A stretch of DNA of 13,773 bases from CAYRFF01 sp964423575 (lineage in GTDB: Bacteria > Bacteroidota > Bacteroidia > Chitinophagales > Saprospiraceae), in NCBI GenBank assembly GCA_964423575.1, contig CAYRFF010000066.1, positions 1-13,773 on the forward strand, written 5' to 3'. The translations under genes and the position numbers were made by a program. The notes beneath the pieces were generated by a model, which searched no databases, had not been told where the DNA came from, and saw only the letters and a list, made by a program, of their open reading frames with translations. Below are positions 1-8,186 of the stretch, piece by piece (position 1 is the first letter of the stretch; the number at the start of each line of letters is the position of its first letter).

Positions 1-2
1 CC

Positions 3-809
3 TTTGAATTGATAAAAGGAGACATCCGTGACCTGGAAACTTGCAAAAATGCAGTGGCAGGAATGGATTATGTATCGCATCAGGCTGCACTGGGTTCAGT
101 TCCCAGGTCAATAAATGATCCGATTACTACCAATGCCTCCAATATCGATGGTTTCCTCAATATGCTTGTAGCAGCACGCGATGAAAAAAGTGTAAAACGT
201 ATGGTTTATGCTGCTTCATCTTCAACTTATGGAGATAGCCCGGAATTACCCAAGGTAGAAGGGAATGAAGGAAAGCCATTATCGCCTTATGCAGTGACCA
301 AGCTGGTAAATGAATTATATGCCGATGTATTTTCCATGACTTATGGATTTCATACAATCGGTCTGAGATATTTCAATATTTTTGGTCCGCGGCAGGATCC
401 GCACGGAGCTTATGCTGCGGTGATTCCCTTATTTATGCAAGCAGCGATTGATAAAAAAGCTCCGACAATCAATGGTGATGGTTTAACTTCCCGGGATTTT
501 ACTTTTGTAGAAAATGCAGTGCAAGCCAATATTAAAGCAATGCTGAATACTCCAGATTTAACAGATCATCAGGTAGTAAACATAGCCTGTGGAGAACGCA
601 CTACTTTAAATGAATTATGGGATATTATCGCTAAACTAGCTGACTTTCAACAAAAGGCTAATTATGGTCCTGAGCGCGCCGGAGATGTGCGCCATAGTCT
701 GGCGGACATATCTAAGGCAGGTAAACTATTCAATTATAAGCCGGAGTGGGGAATAGATAAAGGCTTAAAGACGGCTTTTAATTACTATAAATCGGAGAAC
801 AAGATATAA
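3..809 (+). CDS. wbpP: UDP-N-acetylglucosamine 4-epimerase, WbpP type (5' partial)
   Basis: Extended short-chain dehydrogenase that would interconvert UDP-GlcNAc and UDP-GalNAc, or their uronic acid forms, in the cytoplasm. The reading frame is open to the left edge (positions 3-8 encode Phe-Glu before the TTG at 9), so the true start is outside the window. Compared with about 340 residues for the family, roughly 70 residues including the N-terminal GxxGxxG loop are missing. Counting from the TTG at 9, the visible signatures are HQAALGSVPRS (24-34), SSST (70-73), the catalytic Y94-x3-K98 pair and FGPRQDPHGAYAAVIP (125-140). A further segment, INGDGLTSRDF followed by VENAVQAN (154-174), is characteristic of WbpP/TviC-group epimerases. 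It ends 37 bp before the acyltransferase gene. Which of the two substrate pairs it uses cannot be decided from this part; in other loci such epimerases often follow a UDP-sugar 6-dehydrogenase gene. Confidence 0.9.
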   Translation, partial: FELIKGDIRDLETCKNAVAGMDYVSHQAALGSVPRSINDPITTNASNIDGFLNMLVAARDEKSVKRMVYAASSSTYGDSPELPKVEGNEGKPLSPYAVTKLVNELYADVFSMTYGFHTIGLRYFNIFGPRQDPHGAYAAVIPLFMQAAIDKKAPTINGDGLTSRDFTFVENAVQANIKAMLNTPDLTDHQVVNIACGERTTLNELWDIIAKLADFQQKANYGPERAGDVRHSLADISKAGKLFNYKPEWGIDKGLKTAFNYYKSENKI

Positions 810-846
810 ATGATAATCAAATTGCTTCCAAAAACCCAATATCAAA

Positions 847-1449
847 ATGAAAAATATAATTCGATTTTTAGTAAAGTTAGTTGCTCTAGTAATTTACCCG
901 TTTTATTATTTTTATAGCGTTATTATAGACTCTATTGTTTATTATGTTAAAGCGCAAGTTATTACTATAGACTTAAAAAGAAAGGGTTGTATAGTTGGTT
1001 CAAATCTGCATATAGGCAAAAATGTTAAGTTTAATATTCGTAAAGGTTCTGAAGTCCGTATTGGTAGGAATGTTGTATTTGGTGATAATACTTATATAAA
1101 AGTCAGGGAAAGTGCCAAATTGATAATTGGAAATGATGTTCATATTAATGTCGGTACCAGGATAAGTTCTTTTGAATTAATTTCAATTGGCGACTCTTCA
1201 TTAATTGCTTCTTTTTGTAATATATTAGATCATAATCATACTTATGATTTAAGCTCCCCTGCATCAACTTCTGATTATGAAATTTCTCCAATAAAAATAG
1301 GCAAAGGTGTCTGGCTGGGTACTAAAGTTCAAATAAATAAAGGTGTGCAAATTGGTGATTATACTGTTATTGGGGCAAATGCAGTTGTAACCAAAGACCT
1401 AGAGCCTTCTTCTGTATATGTTGGAATCCCAGCAAGAAAAATTAATTGA
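847..1449 (+). CDS. Hexapeptide-repeat O-acyltransferase (NodL/WbbJ type)
   Basis: Probable acetyl- or acyl-CoA-dependent O-acyltransferase that decorates the sugar repeat unit. The 200-residue protein begins with a hydrophobic, aromatic-rich segment (about residues 5-35) that may tether it to the membrane. A left-handed beta-helix built of hexapeptide repeats follows from about residue 50, for example IGKNVKF, IGRNVVF, IGNDVHI, IGDSSLI, IGKGVWLG and IGDYTVIGANAVV. The DHNH motif at 128-131 supplies the catalytic histidine expected of xenobiotic/NodL-type acyltransferases, and the C-terminus has the usual VGIPARKI ending. The ATG at 847 is the first start in an A-rich leader. The stop codon shares its last base with the flippase ATG (TGATG), which suggests translational coupling. 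The acyl group and acceptor cannot be told. The hydrophobic N-terminus is longer than in the minimal soluble enzymes. Confidence 0.85.
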   Translation: MKNIIRFLVKLVALVIYPFYYFYSVIIDSIVYYVKAQVITIDLKRKGCIVGSNLHIGKNVKFNIRKGSEVRIGRNVVFGDNTYIKVRESAKLIIGNDVHINVGTRISSFELISIGDSSLIASFCNILDHNHTYDLSSPASTSDYEISPIKIGKGVWLGTKVQINKGVQIGDYTVIGANAVVTKDLEPSSVYVGIPARKIN

Positions 1450-2720
1450 TGTTTAAGAATATCCTTAGAGTTGGTATTAGCCAATTTTTAGGCTTAGCAA
1501 TCACATTTCTTATTGGTGTGATTATCAGTAGGGTATATGGTCCGGAAGGGAAAGGCCTTCTTACTCTTTTGATTCTTATACCTACTCTGATTTCGACTTA
1601 TGCGGGCATGAGTATCGAAGAGGGATTTTTATATCATATCGGAAAGAAAGAAATTTCGAGAGCAATATTTAATCGACTTCTTACAGAAAGCTTCTTGATT
1701 TTTATTCCTTTCTTTGGTTTAATTTACCTCATAGTCTTTTCCTTTGTAGATAGCTATCCATACTACTTTCTACCGCAGGCTTTATTAATGGCAGGATTAT
1801 TATATAGCTCCATTTTAAAGTTTGCCTTGCGTGGGGCTATGAATTTCAAGAGATATAATCTTATTCAAATTGTGGAGCCCACGGTTGTTTTATTGGGACT
1901 GGGATTGGTTTTATGGCTTGATTCAGGACCTCAATTTATACTATGGGCTTATGTTGCGAGTTACTTTGTCTCTATATTCTTGCAATTTCTGGCTATTAGC
2001 CAGGGACTTCCTAATAGTAACGTCAGCAAAATAAGTCTAAAAAATATTTTTGACTACAGTTATAAGGTACACTTTTTTAAAATACTTAACTATACAGAGG
2101 GAAAATTTGACATTCTGTTGCTGGGATTTCTTTCTACCGTTTCTTCTGTTGGTATTTATTCTATTTCTTTATCATTAGCAGCATTGTTTCAAGCCCTCGT
2201 ACAATCTCCTATTTCTAATGTCCTATATCCTACGTTGATTAAGCTCGATAAAAACAGTCAAATCAAGACTACACAGCAATATTTTAAACTTTCTTATTTT
2301 CTGTCATTAATTTTCATGGCAGGAATGATAATCCTAGGACATGGGTTTATTGTTAAAGTTTACGGCATTGGTTTTTCATCTGCATATTGGCCATTATTAA
2401 TATTAGTTATTGGAGCTGTCCCACGAGCAAGTGCAGCTTGTTTAAATTCCTATTTTAAAGCAACCGGGAAACCACAAGAATTATATAAAACCTCTGTTTA
2501 TACAGTTAGTTTGAATATCATCTTATGCATTTTATTAATACCGAACTATGATATGATAGGGGCTGCTGTAGCATCAGGTATCTCATATTTTTTATTTACT
2601 ATCATTATGCTGATTAAATTTATAAAATCTTCAGGAGTGTCATTGAAAAGCTTTTTACCTTCGTCTGCAGATGGAAAGAAAATCATAAATATTATAAAAG
2701 GGATTACAGTAAAATCATGA
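1449..2720 (+). CDS. wzx: Wzx-type polysaccharide flippase
   Basis: Polytopic inner-membrane protein of the MATE/MVF (polysaccharide transport) superfamily, expected to flip the undecaprenyl-diphosphate-linked repeat unit to the periplasmic face. The 423 residues are almost entirely hydrophobic helices separated by short basic loops, consistent with about 12 membrane segments. The N-terminal region carries the typical GxxISRVYGPEGKGLLTLL signature near residues 24-42. I chose ATG 1449 rather than the TTG at 1446, because the ATG sits in a TGATG overlap with the acyltransferase stop. The 3' end overlaps the next gene by 4 nt (ATGA). A single flippase and a single polymerase in the same run support a Wzx/Wzy-dependent pathway. 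The gene is visibly AT-rich, as is usual for flippase genes. Confidence 0.9.
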   Translation: MFKNILRVGISQFLGLAITFLIGVIISRVYGPEGKGLLTLLILIPTLISTYAGMSIEEGFLYHIGKKEISRAIFNRLLTESFLIFIPFFGLIYLIVFSFVDSYPYYFLPQALLMAGLLYSSILKFALRGAMNFKRYNLIQIVEPTVVLLGLGLVLWLDSGPQFILWAYVASYFVSIFLQFLAISQGLPNSNVSKISLKNIFDYSYKVHFFKILNYTEGKFDILLLGFLSTVSSVGIYSISLSLAALFQALVQSPISNVLYPTLIKLDKNSQIKTTQQYFKLSYFLSLIFMAGMIILGHGFIVKVYGIGFSSAYWPLLILVIGAVPRASAACLNSYFKATGKPQELYKTSVYTVSLNIILCILLIPNYDMIGAAVASGISYFLFTIIMLIKFIKSSGVSLKSFLPSSADGKKIINIIKGITVKS

Positions 2721-4156
2721 GCATATTGATTCGATTTATTGAGCGTATGAATGTGGAAATAAAATACTGCCACTGGAAGAGCATCGATAAAATGGATAAA
2801 GTTTATAATAGCACTTCTGACATCGACATTTTAATTGATGAAAAAGAGAGAGGGAAATTTGATAAAATTCTGGCGGATTTTAATGCGATTAATGTTAAGC
2901 CCAGATTGTGGATGACCTATCCTTCCATGGATGACTATCTCCTTTATGATGATAAGACCGGTAAAGTTTTTCATTTACATGTCCATTATCGGTTGATTAT
3001 GGGGAAAAAGAATGTTAAGGAATATGTATTGCCGCTCGAGAGTATTTTTCTCGATTCCAGGGTAAAGCACGAGAAATATGACACTTACATTGTAAAACCC
3101 GAGGTGGATTACTTGATGCTTCTCCTAAGATATGCTGTGAAATATAGCAGATTTTCCATGTTTTACAGAAATCTGAGAAAGATTCCATTCTCAGAAAAAA
3201 AGGAATTGGATTATTTAAATTCACAGTGTAATACAGCCGATTTGATGAAATATGCAAGAGAATTTGACCGAATCCTCCACAGTGCACCTTTACTTGCTGA
3301 TTTTATTAAAGAAGAAAGACATCTGAATCTAAAAAAGAATACAAGAGCTCTCAAGAAATTGAAACAAGGAATAAAATTATATCGCAGAATGCCACGATGG
3401 CAAATCTTCGGGAGCCGTAAAATCAGAAAATACTCCAATTTATATGCGGCACTGGGTAGAAACAATGCAAAACATCCGGTACAGGGCGGTCTAACTATAG
3501 CATTGGTAGGTTGTGATGGTTCAGGAAAAACTACTGTTACTAATGCTGTGATTAAAGAATTGAGAACCAAATTATCCGCCCGGAAATACTATCTCGGGTT
3601 CAATGCCAGGTCATTCTCTTATGGAACCAGAATTCTGGCTCTTCTAAGCTATGCCCCTCGTGGTGCCAAGTTTATTTTTAAAAACAATTTTGGAAAAAAG
3701 GTTAATATACTGGGGCAGATGATTATCGAATATGGCGGATATCGAGATCGTAAAAAGCTATATAAAAGAGCATGGAGAGATAGAGCAAACGGGATGATTG
3801 TTTTTTATGAGAGGTTCCCATTGAAAAACACGATTGATTATCCACAGATGTTCTTCAATAATATAGATAGGGAAATCATTGACTCTTCGCCTTTATTAAA
3901 AAAATTAGGCGATAAGCTGGAGAAAAATTATGAAATATTCCGACCGGCGGATCTTAATTTTTTCATTAAAACTCAACCAGATGTTATTCGACAGCGTCGT
4001 GAAATGAGCGATAAAACCTTTGACAAGGTAAAAACTAAATTTGATCGCGTCTGCTCTTTTACAAATGATAGAGATTATTTCATAGAAATAGACGGAAATC
4101 AGCCGTTGGATAAGGTGATTTTGGATGTCAAGTCGGAGATTTTTAAGCATTTATGA
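2717..4156 (+). CDS. Two-domain protein: nucleotidyltransferase-like domain fused to thymidylate-kinase-like P-loop kinase
   Basis: Function unknown. The 479-residue protein has two recognisable parts. The N-terminal half contains YCHWKS (17-22) followed by SDIDILID (34-41), whose paired aspartates D35 and D37 match the metal site of pol-beta-type nucleotidyltransferases, and then HLHVHYRL (87-93). A basic linker (about 200-255) leads to a C-terminal kinase domain. This has a Walker A loop GCDGSGKT (265-272), an ERFP motif (365-368) resembling the DR motif of thymidylate kinases, and an arginine-rich lid-like segment RQRRE (425-429). No signal peptide or membrane helix is seen. It overlaps the flippase and the next kinase gene by 4 nt each (ATGA). 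From memory, proteins with the CHWK-D-x-D arrangement occur unnamed in other polysaccharide loci. Possible roles are sugar or glycolipid phosphorylation, nucleotidyl transfer or control of assembly; none is demonstrated. A true dTMP kinase is unlikely given the fusion. Confidence 0.75.
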   Translation: MSILIRFIERMNVEIKYCHWKSIDKMDKVYNSTSDIDILIDEKERGKFDKILADFNAINVKPRLWMTYPSMDDYLLYDDKTGKVFHLHVHYRLIMGKKNVKEYVLPLESIFLDSRVKHEKYDTYIVKPEVDYLMLLLRYAVKYSRFSMFYRNLRKIPFSEKKELDYLNSQCNTADLMKYAREFDRILHSAPLLADFIKEERHLNLKKNTRALKKLKQGIKLYRRMPRWQIFGSRKIRKYSNLYAALGRNNAKHPVQGGLTIALVGCDGSGKTTVTNAVIKELRTKLSARKYYLGFNARSFSYGTRILALLSYAPRGAKFIFKNNFGKKVNILGQMIIEYGGYRDRKKLYKRAWRDRANGMIVFYERFPLKNTIDYPQMFFNNIDREIIDSSPLLKKLGDKLEKNYEIFRPADLNFFIKTQPDVIRQRREMSDKTFDKVKTKFDRVCSFTNDRDYFIEIDGNQPLDKVILDVKSEIFKHL

Positions 4157-4767
4157 TTACGGAATTTATCGGTTTGCCCGGAAGTGGAAAAACTACTTTG
4201 TTGAAAAAGAAACAAAAGAAAAATCAAGGTAAATTTATTACAAGAAAAGACTTGACTTCTCAACGAACACCGCTTATTTTACGATTACGGTTTCTGTGGA
4301 GAAATCCGGGCTTGCATTATCTCTTCTTACTTGGATTCATACTCAATGCAGATGTCAAACTAAAACGATGGTATGCGTTATGGAAAGGTATTGATCAGAC
4401 TTTTCGACAATACGCTCAGATTCAATACCTGCATAATCAAAGTCAGGATATAAAAATTTTACTGGATGAAGGCCTATTGCAAAGGAGTATTTCCGTCTAT
4501 TGTTTTAATAATCGCAAATGGAACGCATATTTATTGCATAAGCAGATTGAGTATATTAAGAATAAACAATGGGTGAATGAAGTAATTTATATTAAAATTG
4601 ATATTGACACCTCAATGGAAAGATGCGAGAAAAGACGCGATGGATTTCCGTATCGATATAGAAATATATCTCGGAATTTAATTAAAGAAAAATTTGCCTT
4701 GAACTTGAAAGGTTTTCAAATTATTCAGGATGTTTTTGACAAGGAATTAATCACTTATGGCGAATAA
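4153..4767 (+). CDS. Small P-loop kinase-like protein of unknown substrate
   Basis: The 204-residue soluble protein begins with a strand and a Walker A loop, GLPGSGKT (7-14), so the P-loop lies at the extreme N-terminus as in nucleoside/nucleotide and small-molecule kinases. A likely Walker B-type strand is ILLDEGLLQRS (102-112), with D105 and E106. A basic, lid-like segment ERCEKRRDG (156-164) follows the strand VIYIKID (144-150). The interior contains a hydrophobic stretch (about 57-65) that is more likely core packing than a membrane segment. The start is fixed by a 4-nt ATGA overlap with the preceding fusion gene, and the 3' end overlaps the glycosyltransferase gene by 11 nt. The coupling suggests it acts together with the fusion protein. 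The substrate cannot be named; adenylylsulfate kinase or shikimate kinase are not supported by the motifs. Confidence 0.65.
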   Translation: MITEFIGLPGSGKTTLLKKKQKKNQGKFITRKDLTSQRTPLILRLRFLWRNPGLHYLFLLGFILNADVKLKRWYALWKGIDQTFRQYAQIQYLHNQSQDIKILLDEGLLQRSISVYCFNNRKWNAYLLHKQIEYIKNKQWVNEVIYIKIDIDTSMERCEKRRDGFPYRYRNISRNLIKEKFALNLKGFQIIQDVFDKELITYGE

Positions 4768-5914
4768 AAAATTAAAAATCCGATATCAAATAACTCATTT
4801 TCATCCTATCTATACCGGTGCAGGCAAATCACTGGAAAAGCTAATTGATGGAATGGATAAGACCGTTTTTGATCTCGAGGTTTTAACTTCCTATCAAAAA
4901 GGACTACCTCGTAAAGAAATTAAGGAAGGATATACAATTCGACGTGTAGGGCTAGGAGGAGGTACAGATAGTATGAATCGTCTAAGTTCGATGGGAAAAT
5001 TGAGCTTTGCTTTGTTTGCTTTTATATATAATTTGTTTCGACCTTTTGATTTAATTAAGTTTATAGGCGTTGGTAATATAGCTTTCCCTAGCATTCTGGT
5101 CGCAAAGCTTTATCGGAAACCTATAGTAGAAAAAGTAACTGGAGTGGGTGATGATGATCCTGCTAAGTTAAGCGATTCAATCATAGGAAAGTGGATTATA
5201 CGATTGCTGAAAAAGAAAGCAGGACATTGGATAATAAGTGAAGAGATTTATGACCTGTGTAAGGAAGCTACAGAATGGGATCAACTACACCTTATCCCTA
5301 ATCCTGTTCTTGTGCCTTATAAAGAATATGAACAACTTCGGAAAGAAAGAGAAGTTCTAGCTAATGAGGAAATTGTATTCTTAGCTGTGGGAGTACTGAA
5401 TAAACGGAAAGGAACACACGTTTTATTAAGAACCTGGGAAGAGTATAAAATAAAACACAAGCTAATTCTATGTGGCCCAATGGGAAAAGATATTGAAGTT
5501 GAATATCTTTTAAAGCAAGTTCATAATCCAAATATAGAATGGATAGGAGAAAAGTCTCCGGAAGAAGTCAAATTGCTGTATCTCAATTCTGATTTTTTAC
5601 TTTTCCCTTCTAATCGAGAAGGTCTGCCCAATGTAGTTTTAGAGGCTATGTCTGTGGGAATTCCGGTGATAGCTTATAAAATTCCGGGGGTTACTGATTT
5701 CTTACTAGGATTAAATAATGAAAGAGGAATTTGTATTCCCAACCTGGAGCCGGAAAATTGGGTAAAAGAAATCAAACGTGCGGCTGAACTTCCACAACTG
5801 GATGAAGAAAGAGCTGAAAGAGCTTTTGAATGGATTATTGAGAAAGCTGATAGAACAGTCGTATGCGAGAAATGGGAAAATATATATCTGAAAATGATTC
5901 ATGAAAAAAATTAA
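4757..5914 (+). CDS. Glycosyltransferase, GT4-like (GT-B fold)
   Basis: Cytoplasmic, membrane-associated retaining glycosyltransferase expected to add one sugar to the lipid-linked repeat unit. The 385-residue protein has an N-terminal Rossmann half with HFHPIYTGAGKSLEKL (14-29), the glycine-rich acceptor-side loop of GT4 enzymes. The C-terminal donor half opens with FLAVGVLNKRKGTHVLL (208-224). The EX7E motif is complete: E288 and E296 in REGLPNVVLEAMSVGIPVIA (287-306). The protein lacks membrane segments. ATG 4757 overlaps the upstream kinase gene by 11 nt, and the end overlaps the polymerase gene by 14 nt, so it sits inside one translationally coupled run. The donor and linkage cannot be inferred from the sequence alone. 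Confidence 0.9.
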   Translation: MANKKLKIRYQITHFHPIYTGAGKSLEKLIDGMDKTVFDLEVLTSYQKGLPRKEIKEGYTIRRVGLGGGTDSMNRLSSMGKLSFALFAFIYNLFRPFDLIKFIGVGNIAFPSILVAKLYRKPIVEKVTGVGDDDPAKLSDSIIGKWIIRLLKKKAGHWIISEEIYDLCKEATEWDQLHLIPNPVLVPYKEYEQLRKEREVLANEEIVFLAVGVLNKRKGTHVLLRTWEEYKIKHKLILCGPMGKDIEVEYLLKQVHNPNIEWIGEKSPEEVKLLYLNSDFLLFPSNREGLPNVVLEAMSVGIPVIAYKIPGVTDFLLGLNNERGICIPNLEPENWVKEIKRAAELPQLDEERAERAFEWIIEKADRTVVCEKWENIYLKMIHEKN

Positions 5915-7064
5915 TAAGTTCCTTGTTTTTCTAATTCCGGTATTTCTTGCTTTACCGGACATAGTAATACCTTTACCTGTGATTAACCTTAGGGTTGATG
6001 ACTTAATCGTCTATTTTCTTTTACTCATTAACTTAAAAAAGGTTATCAATTTCAGATCACCACTATTTATTCAAATACAAAAAGCACTCTTAATCTATGT
6101 GGGTATCAGTCTTGTATTAGCTTTTGCATTAACTCCTGAAAGAATAGGCATGTATGAAGTTTCGAGAACTATAGGATCTATTCCATATCTACTTGTTTTT
6201 CCGGTTTTATTGAACGATAAAGATTTACAAACGTCGTTTTTAAGTGGAATATTTTTTGGAGGATTAATATATCTGGGAACTTTAATATGGAACTTTCAAC
6301 AAATTAGAATTCAAAGCATAGCTTTTGATCGCTCTGCTTCATTTAAAAATGAAATGTCATTTAAAAGTTTAAATCCAAATACTGTATCTATTCTGGCACT
6401 GATCTTTGCATGGGCGAATCTCATTGCTTATCACTCATTGAAGAAAAGAATATTTTTAATAAATCTCCTCTTATTTTTAGTACCCTTCTTTACCTTATCT
6501 AGAGGTTCAAGTGTGGGAGTTTTTGCAGGCATCGGATTTTTTGTTTTACTGAATAGGTCAGGAAAAATTAAGAACTTGCTTATTGTGGGGCTAGTAATAA
6601 TGGGAGGATGGTATACGATAAATAATTATATAGGAAAAGAATTAATTCAATCTGCTACTACTATTGATGTAGAAACAGGTCAAGGATTTTCCGGAAGATA
6701 TGAATTATGGGGACAAGGATTACAACTAGTAGCACAATCTCCTATATTTGGATATGGCTTTAGTACAGAAAATGGATTATATGTTGAAAAATTTGATGGC
6801 CACATGGCTCATCAAATTCTATTACATTATAGTATTGAATTAGGATTAGTAGTTCTTTTAATTTTTTTAGGTTCTATTTTTTATCTTTTGAGAAATCGGT
6901 GGGAAAAATATAAGTCGTCACATGATACTATTTATCTTATTCAATTATGTATGTTTTCTGGATTTTTCATAGCTGATATGTCAAGTCAGTTGCTATATTT
7001 TAATAAATATGCATACATTATATATGCTTTAGCTACATTATCAGTTATGAAAACTAATCAATAA
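5901..7064 (+). CDS. wzy: O-antigen polymerase/ligase-family membrane protein (probable Wzy)
   Basis: Inner-membrane protein with an O-antigen ligase (Wzy_C-like) domain, expected to polymerise flipped repeat units on the periplasmic side. The 387 residues contain about ten hydrophobic helices. Between the central helices lies TLSRGSSVGVFAG (198-210), the SRG signature of this superfamily. A large periplasmic loop carries SGRYELWGQGLQLV (264-277) and SPIFGYGFS (280-288). HMAHQILLHYSIELGL (301-316) then resembles the H-x2-H(N/Q) motif that follows the loop in WaaL and Wzy proteins. The start at 5901 overlaps the preceding gene by 14 nt. Polymerase is preferred over ligase because the gene lies next to Wzx and repeat-unit glycosyltransferases and no other polymerase is visible. 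A ligase role remains possible. Confidence 0.85.
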   Translation: MKKINKFLVFLIPVFLALPDIVIPLPVINLRVDDLIVYFLLLINLKKVINFRSPLFIQIQKALLIYVGISLVLAFALTPERIGMYEVSRTIGSIPYLLVFPVLLNDKDLQTSFLSGIFFGGLIYLGTLIWNFQQIRIQSIAFDRSASFKNEMSFKSLNPNTVSILALIFAWANLIAYHSLKKRIFLINLLLFLVPFFTLSRGSSVGVFAGIGFFVLLNRSGKIKNLLIVGLVIMGGWYTINNYIGKELIQSATTIDVETGQGFSGRYELWGQGLQLVAQSPIFGYGFSTENGLYVEKFDGHMAHQILLHYSIELGLVVLLIFLGSIFYLLRNRWEKYKSSHDTIYLIQLCMFSGFFIADMSSQLLYFNKYAYIIYALATLSVMKTNQ

Positions 7065-7068
7065 ATTA

Positions 7069-8160
7069 ATGCGAATAATACTCTTAGTTGATAGTTTGGA
7101 CTTCGGAGGAAGTGAGCGAAGTGTACAAATTCTGGCTAATAATTTAATTGACAGGCTAGAAAACCTCATGATTATTTCTTTATCGGATATGTGGAAATAT
7201 CCTTTGGATAAAAGAATCGCGAGAACTTCGATTTATGAAGAAAATTATAGTTTTTCTAAGAAATTCATATTCCTTCCAAAGACGATTTCTTTGTTGAAAA
7301 AGAAATTACAAGAATATAATCCGGATATAGTCATTTCCTTCACGCCACAATCCAATCTATTGAATGCATTTATAACCAGCCGTTCTTCTTGGAAAAGAAT
7401 AACGAGCGAAAGACATTATGCAGAGGATTATTATGGGGAAAAAAATATTTTAGCCCGACCACTAATTCGCTGGATGCATAATCGGGTAGATGCCGTTATT
7501 GCCAACGATCTTGCGATTAAAAACTCATTGATTCAGTACTATTCCGTGCGTAGTCCGATATTTGTATTGAACAATCTTTTTGACCCGGCAAATATCCCGC
7601 CGATCCAAAGACAAGCTCCTGAGAAAAGCAATTTTAAATTTGTTACTGTAGGCAGATTAAGTAAAGAAAAAAATACGGCTGATAGCATTAAAGCTTTCGC
7701 AAACGTGCAAGACAAGAAGGCAATATTGGAAATTATTGGTAATGGACCTCTGATGGAAGAATTAAAAGGACTCACAGCAGAATTAGGCGTGAAAGATAGG
7801 GTGAGGTTTTTAGGTCATCAATCCAATCCTTTCCAGTATATGATAAATGCAGATGCCTTTGTTTTTTCTTCACTCAATGAGGGATTCCCCAATGTAATCC
7901 TAGAAGCGATGTATTGCCGATTGCCCGTGATTTCTTATCATTTCCGATCGGGCATTAGCACAATCCTTGAAGAGGGTAAGAATGGCCTTCTGATTGAACT
8001 GGGAAATAAAGAAAAGCTGGCGGAAGCTATGAACCAAGTTATTGAAGACTCTACACTCAGGAAACATTTATCCGAGCAAAGTGAAAAAACTATAAAGAGG
8101 TTTTCAGATAAGTTAAAGTATATCGATGATTTTGAAAAAATTGTAAATGAAGTACTTTAA
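7069..8160 (+). CDS. Glycosyltransferase, GT4-like (possible N-acetylgalactosamine transferase)
   Basis: GT-B fold retaining glycosyltransferase of 363 residues. The N-terminus reads LLVDSLDFGGSERSVQIL (5-22), the GGSE/GGAE acceptor loop seen in PglJ/PglA- and WbnH-like HexNAc transferases. The donor-binding half starts at FVTVGRLSKEKN (191-202), continues through the IIGNGPL strand (222-228), and carries a complete EX7E motif with E271 and E279 in NEGFPNVILEAM (270-281). No membrane segment is present. It begins 4 nt after the polymerase stop. The GalNAc assignment is only an inference from the acceptor-loop resemblance and from the UDP-GalNAc-type epimerase at the start of the window. Any HexNAc or neutral sugar donor is possible. 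Confidence 0.88.
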   Translation: MRIILLVDSLDFGGSERSVQILANNLIDRLENLMIISLSDMWKYPLDKRIARTSIYEENYSFSKKFIFLPKTISLLKKKLQEYNPDIVISFTPQSNLLNAFITSRSSWKRITSERHYAEDYYGEKNILARPLIRWMHNRVDAVIANDLAIKNSLIQYYSVRSPIFVLNNLFDPANIPPIQRQAPEKSNFKFVTVGRLSKEKNTADSIKAFANVQDKKAILEIIGNGPLMEELKGLTAELGVKDRVRFLGHQSNPFQYMINADAFVFSSLNEGFPNVILEAMYCRLPVISYHFRSGISTILEEGKNGLLIELGNKEKLAEAMNQVIEDSTLRKHLSEQSEKTIKRFSDKLKYIDDFEKIVNEVL

Positions 8161-8186
8161 TATTAATTCATCAAAAAATTAAATTG

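Noticed and set aside
3015..3570. Overlapping minus-strand open frames of 90 and 119 codons opposite the nucleotidyltransferase/kinase gene
   Set aside because: They lie wholly within a strongly supported plus-strand gene, have no recognisable domains, and look like antisense shadows, as do all other minus-strand frames in the window.
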